Notes: generated by a model from the sequence alone, not told the origin. A stretch of 49,896 nt of DNA from Candidatus Aenigmatarchaeota archaeon (GCA_018304585.1 JAGVVY010000029.1:1-49896), one strand, 5' to 3'; shown: positions 27,125 through 35,932, numbered from the stretch's first letter. Made by a program: numbers and translations.

Positions 27125-27883
27125 ATGATGGAACTCAAGATTCTCGAAAAATCTCCGGAAGCCGTGAGGTTCATTCTTTCCGATTCCGACAACGGAATGG
27201 CCAACGCCATAAGAAGGACTCTTATCGGCGGCGTGCCCGTGCTTTCCATCGAGGAGGCTGACGTTGAAAACAACAATTCCGGGCTTTTCGACGAGGCGCT
27301 CGTCCGAAGGCTGAGCCTCATACCTCTTGTGTTTGATCCCAAGATGTACAACCTGCAGTCCGAATGCAAGTGCAACGGGGAAGGCTGCAGCCGCTGCCAG
27401 ATGGTACTTGTCGCGGAAAAGGAAGGGCCCTGCACGGTCAAGGCGGGCGACATGAAAAGCACCGACCCGACTGTAAAGGCCGCTGATCCTGACATCCCGA
27501 TAGTGGAGCTCCTTGAAGGGCAGAAGCTTAAGTTTGAGGCCACTGCGCGCATTGGATTCGGCAGGGACAAGGCGAGAAACCAGGCTGCAATAGCGGGCTA
27601 TCAGAATATTTATCTTGTCAAGGCCGAAGGCAAAGCCAAGCCTTGCGAAGCCCATACAATTGAGAAAAAAGGCGCCAACGTGAAGCTTGCGCCGATGGAC
27701 GGATGCGCGCAGTGCATAAAATTCCTTGAAGGCAATGAAGCCAAGCACGACGAGACGTCATTTGTATTCAATGTAGAAACGGCATCCGGCCTGGAGGTCC
27801 TGAAGATCCTCGACATGGCGCTTGGGCGCATAGAGCAGACCGCCGAAGAATTCATCGCCGAAGCGAAGAAATTAATAAAGTAA
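27125..27883 (+). CDS. rpoD: DNA-directed RNA polymerase subunit D (Rpb3)
   Basis: MANAIRRTLIGGVPVLSIEEADVENNNSGLFDEALVRRLSLIPL. Confidence 0.95.
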   Translation: MMELKILEKSPEAVRFILSDSDNGMANAIRRTLIGGVPVLSIEEADVENNNSGLFDEALVRRLSLIPLVFDPKMYNLQSECKCNGEGCSRCQMVLVAEKEGPCTVKAGDMKSTDPTVKAADPDIPIVELLEGQKLKFEATARIGFGRDKARNQAAIAGYQNIYLVKAEGKAKPCEAHTIEKKGANVKLAPMDGCAQCIKFLEGNEAKHDETSFVFNVETASGLEVLKILDMALGRIEQTAEEFIAEAKKLIK

Positions 27884-27986
27884 TTCGATTCTTTCTGCAA
27901 TCATGCAGGTTTTTGCGCATGAAGCATCACAGCTTCGGCGCTTGCTGATAATATTTTTGCCACTCGCGTATTACATCATCCCGCTT

Positions 27987-28187
27987 TCAGGGCATATACT
28001 GGTTTAGTTCCTTTAATTCTGCTAAACGCAGAGGCTCTATGCAGTCTATTATTCTCTCAATGCCGCTCGCGTCTCGCTGAGACTCCTCGAGTAAAATACC
28101 ATTCCAATAATATTCGTGGCGTGGTCTTCCGTGCCATCCAGAAATTGCGTCTTTATTATTTGCACCATTTAAATCAATAATATCCAA
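27987..28187 (-). CDS. hypothetical small protein
   Basis: 66-aa ORF. Confidence 0.4.
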   Translation of the reverse strand: MDIIDLNGANNKDAISGWHGRPRHEYYWNGILLEESQRDASGIERIIDCIEPLRLAELKELNQYMP

Positions 28188-28198
28188 TTAAAATGCAA

Positions 28199-28293
28199 GC
28201 GGGGGTTCCCGAGCGGCCAAAGGGGCAGGACTTAAGACCGTGAAGAAATCCTGTGGCTTAGTGCCTTCGCAGGTTCAAACCCTGCCCCCCGCA
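28199..28293 (+). tRNA. tRNA-Leu(UAA) with an intron of about 11 nt at 37/38
   Basis: GCGGGGG...CCCCCGC acceptor, CAGGA-CTTAAG^ACCGTGAAGAA^A-TCCTG anticodon arm, variable arm, GCAGGTTCAAACCCTGC. Confidence 0.92.
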
Positions 28294-28340
28294 TCACGGT
28301 GCAATGTGAATTACATACGGAGACGCGTACAAGTTTTATA

Positions 28341-28523
28341 GACAAAAAGAAGGCGGTAAACATGGTTGAAATGAAAGAAATAAACGGGGAGAAAATATCT
28401 GTTTGTCAAGAATGCGGACTCGGCTACAGGGAATCGCAATGGGCTGAAAAATGCGAAAATTGGTGCGAAGAACATCATAGTTGCAGCATTGAAATCACAA
28501 AACATGCCATTGATGTTAAATAA
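28341..28523 (+). CDS. small Cys-containing hypothetical protein
   Basis: VCQECGLGYRESQWAEKCENWCEEHHSC. Confidence 0.5.
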   Translation, partial: DKKKAVNMVEMKEINGEKISVCQECGLGYRESQWAEKCENWCEEHHSCSIEITKHAIDVK

Positions 28524-28560
28524 GTTCATTGAATAGCGTGTTCAAATATCTTGCACGGCA

Positions 28561-28995
28561 TTAACGATATGTGCCCGGCCCCAATGGGCAAACCAGATTG
28601 GTTGCCTCGGCATGTATCCTGTCTGCATCTTCTTCCAGAACCGGTCCTGCGAGCGTGAATTCCAAATCAAAAATGCCCGAGTCTTTGGCCCGGAAAATTA
28701 CCATAGAGCCGGACTGTGACGCATAGCCTGCTACGCCGCCCATTTGGATAGTTCTTATGCCTGTCGTCAGATTATCAAAGTATTCATCCCGACTCCTATT
28801 ATAAATCAGCCTGCAGTCTATATCCTCTATTATCATGGTCAGCGGCGGATATGGCGTGGGAGCATGATATGGAGCGGTTTTCTGCGTAGGTGAAATCGTA
28901 GGATACTGCGTCGGCACGGATTGCGCTTGGCCGCACGCTGCTGCCGCCATCGCGACCCCTAAAATCATTCCCGCCAAAGGCGTTTTGAAATTCAT
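28561..28995 (-). CDS. hypothetical secreted lipoprotein-like protein
   Basis: Signal-like MILGVAMAAAACGQ lipobox. Confidence 0.5.
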   Translation of the reverse strand: MNFKTPLAGMILGVAMAAAACGQAQSVPTQYPTISPTQKTAPYHAPTPYPPLTMIIEDIDCRLIYNRSRDEYFDNLTTGIRTIQMGGVAGYASQSGSMVIFRAKDSGIFDLEFTLAGPVLEEDADRIHAEATNLVCPLGPGTYR

Positions 28996-29105
28996 CTATA
29001 GCATCTCTCCAAAATGCATATAAAGTGTATATAATGTCGGCAATGCCAGACATGAGCAGCTGCAATGCATTTAAATCTTCTTGCGAAAAGTAAAGGCTGA
29101 TAAAC

Positions 29106-29510
29106 ATGATGATACTGGACGGGAAAAACGCCGTGCTCGGAAGGCTATCCTCTGCTGCGGCAAAGAGCCTTATAAAGGGCGAGGAAGTCGCGATACTCAA
29201 CGCAGAAAAGATAATAATAACGGGCCCGAGGAAAGCTATCAAGGGAAAATATCTTGAGCGGGCGCAGAGGGGCTCCAAGTATTCAGGCCCGTACTTCTAC
29301 AGGTCGCCTGAAAGGCTCGTGAGGCGCACGATAAGGGGCATGATGCCTTACAAAACCAACAAGGGCAGGGCAGCCATGAAGAATCTTTCAATTCACGTCG
29401 GCATGCCCGAAGAGTACAAGAGCAAGGAAGCGGTTAAGATGGAGAAGAACATCAAGTCTTCATTCTTATACATGGAAGAAGTGGCGAAAGCCGTCGGGTG
29501 GAGAGGCTAA
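29106..29510 (+). CDS. rpl13: 50S ribosomal protein uL13
   Basis: [36 protein letters not shown]. Confidence 0.95.
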   Translation: MMILDGKNAVLGRLSSAAAKSLIKGEEVAILNAEKIIITGPRKAIKGKYLERAQRGSKYSGPYFYRSPERLVRRTIRGMMPYKTNKGRAAMKNLSIHVGMPEEYKSKEAVKMEKNIKSSFLYMEEVAKAVGWRG

Positions 29511-29923
29511 TGGCCAAGAAGAAAAGCATGCTTGCCACGGGAAAGAGAAAGAAGGCCGTGGCAAGGGCCATCATAACGGACGGCAAGGGCGTTGTGAGAA
29601 TAAATTCCGTTCCTATTGAAAACATCCAGCCGCGATACAAGCGCATGAGGATGCAGGAGCCGCTGCTCCTTGCAGGCGACGCGGCAGGAGCCGTTGATAT
29701 TGACGTTTCTGTTGCAGGTGGCGGCGTCTGGGGGCAGGGAAATGCCGCCAGGACCGCCATAGGCAATGCCCTTGTGGAATGGACCAAGGACAAGAAGCTC
29801 AAGGAACTTTACGCCGAATACGACCGCTCCATACTTGTCTCGGATGCAAGAAGGACCGAGCCCCACAAGCCATCCCGCTCAAAGGACGGGCCAAGGGCTT
29901 CAAAGCAGCAGAGCAAGCGATAA
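29510..29923 (+). CDS. rps9: 30S ribosomal protein uS9
   Basis: [24 protein letters not shown]...GNALVEW...[24 protein letters not shown]. Confidence 0.96.
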   Translation: MAKKKSMLATGKRKKAVARAIITDGKGVVRINSVPIENIQPRYKRMRMQEPLLLAGDAAGAVDIDVSVAGGGVWGQGNAARTAIGNALVEWTKDKKLKELYAEYDRSILVSDARRTEPHKPSRSKDGPRASKQQSKR

Positions 29924-29947
29924 ATATGGGATGGAACAAGTGATACC

Positions 29948-30139
29948 ATGATAATACCGATACGTTGCATGTCGTGCGGCAAGCCCATAGGCGGCTTGTG
30001 GCAGAAGTTCAAGGAGAGGAACGGCGGCGCCAATCCGGGCAAGCTGCTTGATGAGCTGGGCGTGAAGAGATACTGTTGCAGGGCGCTGCTCATGACGCAT
30101 GTGGACAAGTTGCAGGACATAGCCAAATTCAGGGCTTAG
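29948..30139 (+). CDS. rpoN: DNA-directed RNA polymerase subunit N (Rpb10)
   Basis: MIIPIRCMSCGKPIGGLWQKF...LLDELGVKRYCCRALLMTHVD. Confidence 0.96.
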   Translation: MIIPIRCMSCGKPIGGLWQKFKERNGGANPGKLLDELGVKRYCCRALLMTHVDKLQDIAKFRA

Positions 30140-30141
30140 AT

Positions 30142-30804
30142 ATGCGGAAGCTCCATCAGCATTTTCTTTCCGGTTCATCCATACTAAACGAAGAAGTTGC
30201 GCTCGCCCGCCTGAAAAAGGGGGATGTCGTTTTGGAAATAGGGGCAGGCCCCGCTTATCTGACCCGAAAGCTCGCGGCCAAGGCAAACGTCCTTGCGGTC
30301 GAGAAGGACGCAAAGTTCATTCCTGTTCTGCAGGGCATGAATAACGTTCAGGCCTTTCACGAAGACGCCCTCGCTTTCTTGAAGAAAGACCGCTCGTTTA
30401 ACAAGGTAGTGTCTAATATACCTTATTACATTTCCCAGCCGCTGCTTCTTTCCATTCTCAGGAAGAAATGGGAAATCTGCGTTCTCCTTGTGCAGAAGGA
30501 ATTCGCGGAAAAGGCGCTTTCGCACGACAAGCTGGGGCTACTGGTACAAGACTGCTGCGACGCGGAAATCGCCGGATTCGTGCCGGCTGAAGCGTTCGCC
30601 CCGAAAGGCATAGACTCCGCTTTCCTCGTCCTGCGCCAGAAAAAGCCCATGGACAAAAAACTCTGGGCGTTCCTCCGCCGTGCATATTCCATGAAGAACA
30701 AGAACGCAAGCGCCCTGCCCGGCTGCCCCGAAAACCTCAGGGTGAAGAAAATCCATATGCTTTCCCTTGACGAACTGAAGGAAATCGCGGCGAAGAACGC
30801 TTAA
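30142..30804 (+). CDS. ksgA: rRNA adenine dimethyltransferase KsgA/Dim1
   Basis: QHFLSGSSIL...VLEIGAGPAYLTRKLA...VVSNIPYYISQPLLL. Confidence 0.93.
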   Translation: MRKLHQHFLSGSSILNEEVALARLKKGDVVLEIGAGPAYLTRKLAAKANVLAVEKDAKFIPVLQGMNNVQAFHEDALAFLKKDRSFNKVVSNIPYYISQPLLLSILRKKWEICVLLVQKEFAEKALSHDKLGLLVQDCCDAEIAGFVPAEAFAPKGIDSAFLVLRQKKPMDKKLWAFLRRAYSMKNKNASALPGCPENLRVKKIHMLSLDELKEIAAKNA

Positions 30805-30828
30805 ATTTTCTTCGGATTATAGTGTTTT

Positions 30829-31869
30829 ATGGTATCTATTATACTAAGAGAAATCCCTAAGCAGATTGAAGATTCTCACATGCTTCCTGATATCATAACG
30901 GATCAGCCACGCTTCATGAGTACGCCTCCATGGGAAGCTCCTAAATCATATATATTCAGCGACGTCAGCTTTGAGCCCTATCCTATCGGCGGACCTGCTT
31001 ATATGGCGGGAAATGTTCTTGGAAGGGTAGTATACATTCCTTCCCATCCTAAGAGCTACAAACTGGATTCTTTACATAATCGATTTGCAGGTGCGGAAAT
31101 ATACATTCCCGGTATGCCGGAAGGAGAAGGCTATGTAATAGGGGGAATAAAACCGTCACCTGCTGCGCAAATCGGCAATTTTAATGATATATATCTTCCG
31201 CCTGTCCAGAAAGGCGAAGGCTTTCTCGCCGAAGAAGATTTTCGCGATTTAGGAACGCCTGCATGGCTTAATTTTCCGAGTATCTACAGTGCCGATAATG
31301 CAGTGCAGAAATATCTGGATGACGCAGCGGCTACGGTAAAAAATGAAGACAGGTTGGGGCTCAGGTCCCATCAGACCGGCAGCATAACGGTATATCCCAA
31401 AGAGAATGACGCTGCATTGGGCGTCACCGGAATAAGGATGGGACCAAAAGGCGCATACGCCGATTCCTTGGAGATAAATGAAGATATACTCAATGGCGCT
31501 ATAACGAATCCTGAAGTATACCTTGACGAGCTATACAGGGTCGCCAAACATGAACTACGGCACGTCGATTCAGCCGAGCTTGCAGGATATGCCGACGTAC
31601 CTGAGGATATATCAAGGATGGTCATGGAAGGCTATGCCGAGTATCGCGGCATGATAAATGGCAAGAATGTTCCAGAAGCGCTCTCGATTTTCAGGACAAG
31701 CCCGTACAAGCCCGAGATACTCGCAGCAGCGGAAATAGATCATGCATACGTGGGTCTGGACGGGAAAAACACCGGTTATAGGGCTTTCATCAATGACATA
31801 GTTGAACAAAAGTCAATGAGAGCAGGCCTTGCACAATTTGCCAGGTCAATAAAGTTTCACCAGAATTGA
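30829..31869 (+). CDS. Putative zinc metallopeptidase (HExxH) of unknown family
   Basis: LYRVAKHELRHVDSAELAGYADVPEDISRMVMEGYAEYRG. Confidence 0.5.
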   Translation: MVSIILREIPKQIEDSHMLPDIITDQPRFMSTPPWEAPKSYIFSDVSFEPYPIGGPAYMAGNVLGRVVYIPSHPKSYKLDSLHNRFAGAEIYIPGMPEGEGYVIGGIKPSPAAQIGNFNDIYLPPVQKGEGFLAEEDFRDLGTPAWLNFPSIYSADNAVQKYLDDAAATVKNEDRLGLRSHQTGSITVYPKENDAALGVTGIRMGPKGAYADSLEINEDILNGAITNPEVYLDELYRVAKHELRHVDSAELAGYADVPEDISRMVMEGYAEYRGMINGKNVPEALSIFRTSPYKPEILAAAEIDHAYVGLDGKNTGYRAFINDIVEQKSMRAGLAQFARSIKFHQN

Positions 31870-31895
31870 ACGTGATAGTTTTGCCGATAAAATGA

Positions 31896-31943
31896 CGTGA
31901 ATCCCGCTGCAGTCAAACCTGTAAGCAGGCGTCCTGATTCACG
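31896..31943. terminator. Possible bidirectional structured terminator between convergent genes
   Basis: CGTGAATC...GATTCACG with internal CCTGTAAGCAGG. Confidence 0.35.
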
Positions 31944-31953
31944 CGCAAAGAAA

Positions 31954-32136
31954 TTAACCGATTATTATTTTGTTCTTGCCCTTGAATTTTTCTCCCGTCT
32001 TGCTCAACTTGGGTATGTAACCCTGCTCAAGAAGCTGTATTTCGCGGGCGTCTTTTACCGGCCTCATGTCTTTGGACGGCCTTTCTTCTTCCTGCGCGTC
32101 TTCCAAAATCTCTTCTTTTTTATCCATCCGGAACAC
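31954..32136 (-). CDS. small hypothetical protein
   Basis: 60-aa charged ORF; C-terminal LSKTGEKFKGKNKIIIG. Confidence 0.5.
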   Translation of the reverse strand: MFRMDKKEEILEDAQEEERPSKDMRPVKDAREIQLLEQGYIPKLSKTGEKFKGKNKIIIG

Positions 32137-32250
32137 CGCACTAACTCCACGTTCAAACTATAAAAAGAAATGCCGGCACCGGGTGGGATTTTTCGTTTCC
32201 CATGTTATGTTATGGAGCGGCCGGACTTAAAGATTTAATAATTCGCGCCA

Positions 32251-33342
32251 ATGACACTCATGCTTCTGAAGAAATACGAGCCCGCTTCTCTGGACGGCAT
32301 AATAGGCAATGCCGAGGTGGCGCGGGGCGTGGAAAAATTCATACGCGAATGGAAAGGGGGGGCACTTATGATTTCCGGGTCGCCGGGCACGGGCAAATCC
32401 CTTTCGGTGAAGCTCGCATCCAGAGCCGCACGAGCGGAACTTGTGGAATCAAGCGCCGCAGACGACCGCTCTCTAAAGGGCATGCAGGGCACGCTGAAAA
32501 ACGCGGCCGGGCAGCAGAGCCTGATAGGCAGGAAAAAAGTCATCCTTATAGAGGATCTTGACATGATCGATTCCGTCAAGGCCGTTGAGGAGATATTGAA
32601 ATCATCGAAATTCCCTGTCATACTGATTGCAGCTGACCCTTATTCCAGGAAGCTACGGAACCTGAGAGCCCTTTCCTCTCCGGTCGCGTTCAAGAGGGTG
32701 CGCCACGACAGCATAGCGAAGCTGCTGAGGGTCATACGCGACAAGGAAGGGCTGAAAACCAGCGATGCGGCATTGTCTCACATATCGCGGGTGGCGGGCG
32801 GCGACGTGCGGGCGGCGATCATAGACATGGAATCGCTGGCAGACGAGAAAAACATCGGCCTCAGGGATTCCGAGAACGGCATATTCGAGACCGTGAAAAT
32901 AATTTTCAAGACGAGAAGCATGGAGAACGTTCTTTCCGTTCTTCGCAGCAGCGAGAAGCCTCCGGAGGACGTTTTGCTCTGGCTGGAGTGGAATTTGGCC
33001 GAAGAATACGAGAAGCCGGAAGAGATATGGAAAGCACTGGATTCCCTGTCGAAAGCCGACCTGATAGCGGCGCGCATAATGAAAAGGCAGGCTTGGTCGC
33101 TCGCCAAATACCCGGTCCTGGGGGCCGTGGGCGTGGCGCTGGCCAAGCGCGAGATGTACAAGAAGTTCATGCGCTACTCCTATCCGAGGGCGTATGCCCC
33201 GAGAAAAGATAATTCAAAACTTTCCTCGATCCTCCACATCTCCTCCCGCAGGGTCCGCGAATACGCGCCCCTGCTGAAGGCGATGGCGAAAAAATCAGCC
33301 CTTCCCGAAGGCATAGAAAAAGAGGATGTGGAAGGCTTATAG
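32251..33342 (+). CDS. rfcL: Replication factor C large subunit
   Basis: KKYEPASLDGIIGN, SGSPGTGKS, RVAGGDVRAAIIDMESL. Confidence 0.9.
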   Translation: MTLMLLKKYEPASLDGIIGNAEVARGVEKFIREWKGGALMISGSPGTGKSLSVKLASRAARAELVESSAADDRSLKGMQGTLKNAAGQQSLIGRKKVILIEDLDMIDSVKAVEEILKSSKFPVILIAADPYSRKLRNLRALSSPVAFKRVRHDSIAKLLRVIRDKEGLKTSDAALSHISRVAGGDVRAAIIDMESLADEKNIGLRDSENGIFETVKIIFKTRSMENVLSVLRSSEKPPEDVLLWLEWNLAEEYEKPEEIWKALDSLSKADLIAARIMKRQAWSLAKYPVLGAVGVALAKREMYKKFMRYSYPRAYAPRKDNSKLSSILHISSRRVREYAPLLKAMAKKSALPEGIEKEDVEGL

Positions 33343-33951
33343 GACGAACTGCCGTGTTCCCGTCAATACCACGCTTCGCAATACTACATAGTTCCCGCTT
33401 GATACCGAGCCTATGTCGAATTCGGTCGCGCCCGCCGGAACCGTGAATGTCTTGGAAGCGACAGACTCGCCTGCGACGCTGCTGTATACGTCAGCTTGGA
33501 CATTAAACTCATAATTTACCGGAATTCCGATTTCTGCCTTGCCCCTGCCTTCTTGTATAATCAATGACGACACGACAGGCCTCCGGCCTTCCCAGACTTC
33601 CATGTTGTCGGACTGCAAAAGCAGCAGTTTCTTGCTTATCGCATTGCTCGTACAATCCACGTCATATATCATCGCCAGCGCTATGCCTTTCGACATCATC
33701 TCCTGCGACATGAAATATTCCAGTTCCTCCATGTCCTTCTGCTTGGTCGCGCAATCCGCATTCGACGCATGGACGTTGGCTATAGACTCGTTGATTGAAT
33801 AGAAGTAATAGCTCTGGTCGTTTAGCTGCACGGCAGACGTGTCAGCGGCAAAATAGCCGCGGAAAGTGAATGATATGGCGAGCAGCGCTCCGGAGATTAT
33901 GACCGCGGATATTATGAACCACTGGCCTTTAGATGCGGATGACCTGCGCAT
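33337..33951 (-). CDS. Pilin-like/membrane-anchored hypothetical protein
   Basis: N-terminal KGQWFIISAVIISGALLAISF followed by beta-rich exported domain. Confidence 0.6.
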   Translation of the reverse strand: MRRSSASKGQWFIISAVIISGALLAISFTFRGYFAADTSAVQLNDQSYYFYSINESIANVHASNADCATKQKDMEELEYFMSQEMMSKGIALAMIYDVDCTSNAISKKLLLLQSDNMEVWEGRRPVVSSLIIQEGRGKAEIGIPVNYEFNVQADVYSSVAGESVASKTFTVPAGATEFDIGSVSSGNYVVLRSVVLTGTRQFVL

Positions 33952-34225
33952 GGGACACCCCTCCTATTTCAAGTACCATCGACTTGTCCACCGTGCCGTC
34001 CCTGGCAAGAAGCGCCACTATCCTCTTCCCGACGGCGTTTATCATCGCGGCACGGGATGCGAGTTCCGGAATCTCATCTTCGGAACACAAATTCCCGCCG
34101 TAAAAGTCATGCGTGACTTCTATTGAAAGCTCCCCTTCCTCGAACGCCTTGCCCACTACATCGTCATCGGCTATCGCCAGTATGCTCTGGCTTCCGGCGG
34201 CATGCAGCTTGTAAGAAAATGCCAT
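33929..34225 (-). CDS. DUF424-like protein
   Basis: GKAFEEGELSIEVTHDFYGGNLCSEDEIPE...ASRAAMINAVGKRIVALLARDG. Confidence 0.75.
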   Translation of the reverse strand: MAFSYKLHAAGSQSILAIADDDVVGKAFEEGELSIEVTHDFYGGNLCSEDEIPELASRAAMINAVGKRIVALLARDGTVDKSMVLEIGGVSHAQVIRI

Positions 34226-34231
34226 GAGATT

Positions 34232-34442
34232 ATTTCCCGAAGGGAATATAAAAAGAGGCTGCTACTATGGGCTTTGCACGAAAAGTAGCCAATGAACACA
34301 AGATGTTGCGATTTTAGAACGTCAAAATACAACCGGTTGACCGATTTTGGACTTTAGGTGCAAAGCCGCTACTATGCGCCCGTGCCATTATGAAATGAAT
34401 GGCATAAAAATTTCCCGGGGGAATATCAAAAGAGGCTGCTAC
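34232..34442. repeat. Unit E: direct repeat (34232-34265, 34410-34442); inferred insert 37 bp once the nested MITE is removed
   Basis: atttcccgaagggaatataaaaagaggctgctac / atttcccgggggaatatcaaaagaggctgctac. Confidence 0.85.
34270..34367. mobile_element. 98-bp MITE-like element with TIRs and 9-bp TSD
   Basis: TIR GGCTTTGCAC (34270-34279) / GTGCAAAGCC (34358-34367), extendable to 17 bp with 2 mismatches; TSD gctactatg at 34261-34269 and 34368-34376. Confidence 0.85.
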
Positions 34443-34837
34443 AGCTTCCTTCCCGTCTTCCTTGCGCCGCAGGCCTCGCATTTGATCGTGACTATCTTTC
34501 CTTCTTCGACCATGTTGGTGTCAGGCTTGCCGCATTCCTGGCAGAAGACGTATTCCTTTGCATACTCTTCTATTTTCTGCTTTATCGGGCCCGGGTAAAA
34601 CTTGCCCTGCAGCAGCAGCTCCGTGCCTCTCGTGCTTCCCGGCGCCGCCAGCTCCTTGAACAGGAACTTGGACAGGTGCTTGGGGTCCCTTCTCAGGGCC
34701 TTGGCTATCTCACTGAAATTTTTGATGGAAGTCTGCTTGCCCGTGGCCACGTCGGCCAGGGGAATCTCGAACCTTTCCTTGTTCTCCGCCTTCGGCATTT
34801 TTTCCCTTGCCCTTTTCAGCATGTCCGCATAATCCAT
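34439..34837 (-). CDS. Translation initiation factor aIF2 subunit beta
   Basis: SIKNFSEIAKALRRDPKHLSKFLFKELAAPG...CQECGKPDTNMVEEGKIVTIKCEACGARK. Confidence 0.95.
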   Translation of the reverse strand: MDYADMLKRAREKMPKAENKERFEIPLADVATGKQTSIKNFSEIAKALRRDPKHLSKFLFKELAAPGSTRGTELLLQGKFYPGPIKQKIEEYAKEYVFCQECGKPDTNMVEEGKIVTIKCEACGARKTGRKL

Positions 34838-34845
34838 ACGATCAC

Positions 34846-35217
34846 CTAAGCATAATCCTTTAAATTGGGATCGGCATATTTCTCCCTTGCCGATTTTATG
34901 GTTCCTGTGACGCCAATCGCCTTGATTATTGCGCGGGATTCCCCTACTATCGACACCATGGCCAATGCCGCCCGGACGTCTTCGACGTATGCGTTGCCGC
35001 ATCTCAAGACCCCTTTCTGCTTTCTTCCGTCATAAAGGTTGGGTATTATCCATATCCTTGCCTCGGATATGTGCGCTTCGCCCAGCGTGGAAAGGAACGA
35101 GTTCCACGCCGTCGCGGAAAATTCCTTGAATTCCACGGGCGATTCGGATATTATCTCGAATATTATATATCTCTTCTTGGGCCTCATGCTTGGCGGCAGC
35201 ATCCTCGGTTCATTCAT
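34846..35217 (-). CDS. rnp2: RNase P protein component 2 (Pop5/Rpp14)
   Basis: RPKKRYIIFEIISE...LYDGRKQKGVLRCGNAYVEDVRAALAMV; adjacent to Rpp30. Confidence 0.9.
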   Translation of the reverse strand: MNEPRMLPPSMRPKKRYIIFEIISESPVEFKEFSATAWNSFLSTLGEAHISEARIWIIPNLYDGRKQKGVLRCGNAYVEDVRAALAMVSIVGESRAIIKAIGVTGTIKSAREKYADPNLKDYA

Positions 35218-35887
35218 TGACGACCACCCCTTCCCACTTCTTTCCTGAAAGCCTTTGCCTGTTGCCCATCACTATCTGCTGCGGCACCGTGCTTGCGCTC
35301 GCTATGGCATCGGGCAGTTCCATGCCCACCATGGCCGCAACGGCAGCCAGCTCCCTGCCCGCGCGCATTCCCCATTTCGTTGCCGCGCCTGAAAACGTCA
35401 CCACGGGAGCCCCGAACTTTCTGCAGAGCAAAACGTTTCTTCTTATCCCTTCCAGAATCCTGACCCGCCTTTTCCTATAATTCTCAAGGATTTCCCGGAA
35501 GTTTATCTCTATGGCAACGTTGTTTTCCTTGGCCGCCTTCACGCACACGTGATCAAGGCCCGAATCCTTCCTGCCTTTGCCCGGATGGCACAAAACGTCT
35601 ATCATGGCGTTCTCGCACGCAGCCCTGTTGACCTCGTAATCGCCGCCGGAAACCATCAGCACCTCGTAAGAGTCCCTGTATCTTCTTGCCTCTTCCATGA
35701 GCTGCTGGGGGTTCTTGGCCTCTATAATATAGCACGAAACCATGTCCATCTCAGTTGCCGGCTTTTCGCGAAGGCCCTCAACGCCGATGCCGCGCAGGCC
35801 GAGCTTCCGCGCCATGGCTATCATCTCGTCCGTCGTATTCTCTCCTGTAGTCAGGGACGAATACGTATGCAAGTCATAGTAGTCCAT
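35210..35887 (-). CDS. rnp3: RNase P protein component 3 (Rpp30, PHP-like)
   Basis: MDYYDLHTYSSLTTGENTTDEMIAMARKLGLRGIGVEG...VLCHPGKGRKDSGLDHVCVKAAKENNVAIEINF. Confidence 0.92.
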   Translation of the reverse strand: MDYYDLHTYSSLTTGENTTDEMIAMARKLGLRGIGVEGLREKPATEMDMVSCYIIEAKNPQQLMEEARRYRDSYEVLMVSGGDYEVNRAACENAMIDVLCHPGKGRKDSGLDHVCVKAAKENNVAIEINFREILENYRKRRVRILEGIRRNVLLCRKFGAPVVTFSGAATKWGMRAGRELAAVAAMVGMELPDAIASASTVPQQIVMGNRQRLSGKKWEGVVVNE

Positions 35888-35932
35888 TAACCTACGCCTG
35901 ATAAAAGTAGTCAGGGAAGCTTAAAAAAGCGC

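Noticed and set aside
34270-34367. Assignment of the MITE to a named IS family
   Set aside because: TIR and TSD length alone are compatible with several families and no transposase is present in the window.
35847-35917. gtagtcaggga repeated with a 60-bp period near the rnp3 start
   Set aside because: Only 11 bp match, too short to place confidently in the repeat-insert-repeat class.
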